DNA of 64,000 nucleotides from NCBI GenBank assembly GCA_023055355.1, contig JALJCS010000002.1, positions 76,775,001-76,839,000 on the forward strand, written 5' to 3'. The notes beneath the pieces are model-generated. The model was given only the letters and a program-made list of their open reading frames with translations, ran no database searches and had not been told where the DNA came from. Of this stretch, positions 62,290 through 64,000 are shown piece after piece. Each line of letters opens with the position of its first letter. The first letter of the stretch is position 1. The translations under genes were made by a program, and so were the position numbers. This DNA is from Agelaius tricolor. Lineage: Eukaryota; Chordata; Aves; Passeriformes; Icteridae.

Positions 62290-62800
62290 TTAGAAGTGAC
62301 TCTGTTTTAAGCACTTGGACAAAGTAACTACTTTAACTGCATGATTGTCAGTGATTGTCAGTTTTTGTTGCCCTGTTCCAGGTCTTTGTATCTGGTGCTT
62401 TTCTAAAGCCACAAAAGGTTTTGGTTTTAATTGTCTAACAATATTCATCTGAAAACAAAAAGGAAGCTGCTGGCCTGCATGCTCATATAAGAAAAAGTTA
62501 GATCCATTAAGATGAATGTGTGGCTGAATATTTTTAACTTGGAAATTTAGTTTTCTTTTTTTCCCTAAGTGTGGCACCTGATTTTTGGCAACAGCAATAG
62601 GACCTTGACAATTGTGGCCATACCAACACGTGTCTGATTTAGGTACAGACAGATGCTGGCATTGCCATCTGTCTGCAGTTCTAAAGTAGTCTCCCAGCAA
62701 TACCATGGCTGGGAAATGTGGATTTGGAGGTGGATGAGAATTGATGTGAAACTGATAAATCTCTGATACCACCCTGATAACTATAGTTCTTTTAAGTAAG
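62290..62800 (-). CDS. Candidate 3'-terminal coding exon, unknown protein
   Basis: Seen on the minus strand: a strong acceptor (CTCCCTCCAATTTCTTCACAG, AG at 62802-62801). Then one base (C) completes a split codon and an uninterrupted frame of about 169 codons runs to TAA at 62292-62290, with AATAAA 159 nt downstream. An open frame of this length is unusual in DNA this AT-rich. The peptide has a mixed, protein-like composition: near the start VVSEIYQFHINSHPPPNPHF, then a Trp/Cys/His-rich part (DRWQCQHL, SDTCWYGHNCQG), a basic stretch GKKRKL, and a Gln/Lys-rich end (RPGTGQQKL). There is no hydrophobic span or signal peptide in the exon. I do not recognise a domain. The upstream exons would lie beyond 62800, but none is visible before the window ends (a CR1 fills 63105-63578). 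Alternatives: a retrocopy fragment or a chance frame. Confidence 0.45.
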
Positions 62801-62802
62801 CT

Positions 62803-63104
62803 GTGAAGAAATTGGAGGGAGACTTACATACTGTCAGGAATGAAGCACTTGAAGGAGTATCAGAGGGCAGTTTCTAACACAGACTCCTTGTGCAGTACCA
62901 CTAGTACAGCTTTGTAAATTAGCTGCTATCTAAAGACATTTCAAAGTAGAATTGTCACTTCTGAAATGACCAATATTTAGCTTTTCTCCCCTGTCCCATT
63001 TCTTTTACAGAAGTTCTTGAAGAAACTTGAAATAATGGCCTAAGTGGAAAGTGGGAAACCCTTTATATGTTAATTCCTGAGTGAAATGCAATATCTGATC
63101 TTTG
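62803..63104. other. Noncoding spacer, possible intron
   Basis: If the exon at 62800 is real, this is intronic on the minus strand and contains its polypyrimidine tract (62803-62821). Nothing else is supported. Confidence 0.4.
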
Positions 63105-63578
63105 GTCCTCTGCCTTGAATATTGTGCGTAGTTTTGGTCACTGCAATATAAGAAAGATACTAAGCTTTTAGAGGAGGCCATGAGGATGATGAAGGGCCTT
63201 GAGAGGAAGCCAAATGAGGAGCAGCTGAAGTCACTTGGTCTGTTCAGCCTGGAGGAGACTGAGGGGAGACCTCATTGCAGCCTGAAACTTCCTTGTGAGG
63301 GGAAGAGGTGGGACAGGCACTGATCTGTTCTCTCTGGTGACCAGTGACAGGACCTGAGAGAGCGGCTTGAATTTGTGTTAGGGAAGGTTTAGGTTGGATA
63401 TTAGGAAAAAGGTTTTTCACCCATTGGGTGGCTGAGCAGTGAACAGGCTCCCCAGGGAAGTGGTCACAGCAACAAGCCTGGCAGAGTTCAAGAGGGGAAC
63501 TCCGGCACATGGGGTTGAGTTCCTGTGCAGGGATAGGAGTTGTGAATCCCTTCCAACTTAGCATATTCTCTGATTCTG
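63105..63578 (+). mobile_element. CR1 LINE 3' end (plus strand)
   Basis: CR1 order: 'ccttgaatattgtgcgtagt' (the EYCVQ-like block), 'ggatgatgaagggccttgag', 'ctgttcagcctggaggagac', 'gggaaggtttaggttggata', 'aggctccccagggaagtggt' and 'gaatcccttccaacttagca', with a diverged tail 'attctctgattctg' near 63578. It is 5'-truncated, with disabling indels. The wording just before the tail ('gttgtgaatcccttccaact') differs from the other CR1s in the window, suggesting a different subfamily. Confidence 0.88.
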
Positions 63579-64000
63579 AAAAGCAATTGAAATTATGCAG
63601 TTTTGTCTGAAGTTTTTTTCTAAAGTTGGTTAGTCTGAAGGGTTCTGTTTTTTGAAGCACATCATTTCAGGTGCAACAGGCAGGTGTGTCCAAGCATGAC
63701 TATATTGTGAGGCAGACCTCCAAAGGCTTGGATTTGGTAGTTGGACTTGTAACCTGCCTATAATAAAGCAAACAGAATTTTTGCCCTGTGAGATTTTGAT
63801 CAGAGTCCAGATACCCTTTTTCCAGCAGACCTTTGTGATTCTGAAGAAAACCAAGAGGTCTGATAATATCTTGAGCAGATTTTCTCCAGTACCTACTATT
63901 TGCACAGTGAATTTTCTCTCCATGGTTGGCAAATTACCTTTTAGAGTCCCACGTCTGTTTTGAAAAATGTTACAAAAATAAGCTGTATGTATTGGGATTG
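63579..64000. other. Noncoding sequence to window end
   Basis: A 100-codon minus frame (63630-63932) and a 60-codon plus frame overlap here, with no splice or domain support for either. Nothing is called. Confidence 0.45.

Noticed and set aside
63244..63660. 138-codon minus-strand frame
   Set aside because: It is the antisense of the CR1 3' end at 63105-63578.
1..64000. CRISPR arrays, operons, phage or plasmid features
   Set aside because: Nothing of this kind is present. The repeats are microsatellites and vertebrate retroposons, and the coding density is that of vertebrate noncoding DNA.

Overview
This window is AT-rich vertebrate nuclear DNA, most likely from a bird and probably a passerine. 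The evidence is repeat content. There are at least eight CR1 LINE fragments, several ending in the CR1 octamer-type tail (ATTCTATG / ATTCTGTG). There are LTRs of endogenous retroviruses. There is also a short SINE that joins a tRNA-Ile-like head to a CR1-like tail, which is the published architecture of the passerine element TguSINE1. No bacterial-type operon, CRISPR array, rRNA or intact tRNA gene is visible.

No complete protein-coding gene can be supported; the window looks like intron or intergenic DNA. Four minus-strand segments look like coding exons. Two look like last exons: each has a strong splice acceptor, a long open frame, a stop codon and a nearby AATAAA (about 62.8-62.1 kb and 5.58-5.2 kb). 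One at 10.8-10.5 kb encodes a single hydrophobic segment and ends in a good donor. Its phase (two bases left over) fits the one base at the start of the 5.58 kb exon, so those two could belong to one membrane protein with a basic cytoplasmic tail. One at 45.8-45.5 kb is weaker. I do not recognise the protein family of any of them.

Layout. 0.4 kb: old CR1 3' end. 5.2-5.6 kb: candidate last exon. 10.5-10.8 kb: candidate membrane exon, overlapped by a possible plus-strand exon. 11.27-11.58 kb: long purine microsatellite. 18.3-19.5 kb: two LTR-like units with their 3' ends facing. 25.3 kb and 26.8-27.5 kb: CR1 fragments. 29.1-29.5 kb: LTR with a duplicated upstream motif. 30.3 kb: weak LTR-like end. 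35.45 kb: fossil palindromic MITE half. 37.6-38.6 kb: CR1. 40.16 kb: ATT repeat. 43.8-44.9 kb: two CR1s tail to tail. 49.64 kb: TTCC repeat. 50.9 kb: LTR-like. 53.95 kb: 13-mer x4. 56.4 kb: SINE. 59.0-60.9 kb: CR1 split by a 390-bp solo LTR with a perfect 6-bp target-site duplication. 62.1-62.8 kb: candidate last exon. 63.1-63.6 kb: CR1.

The rest is unannotatable AT-rich DNA from a single sequence. All family assignments come from recognition of the sequence, not from a database search.
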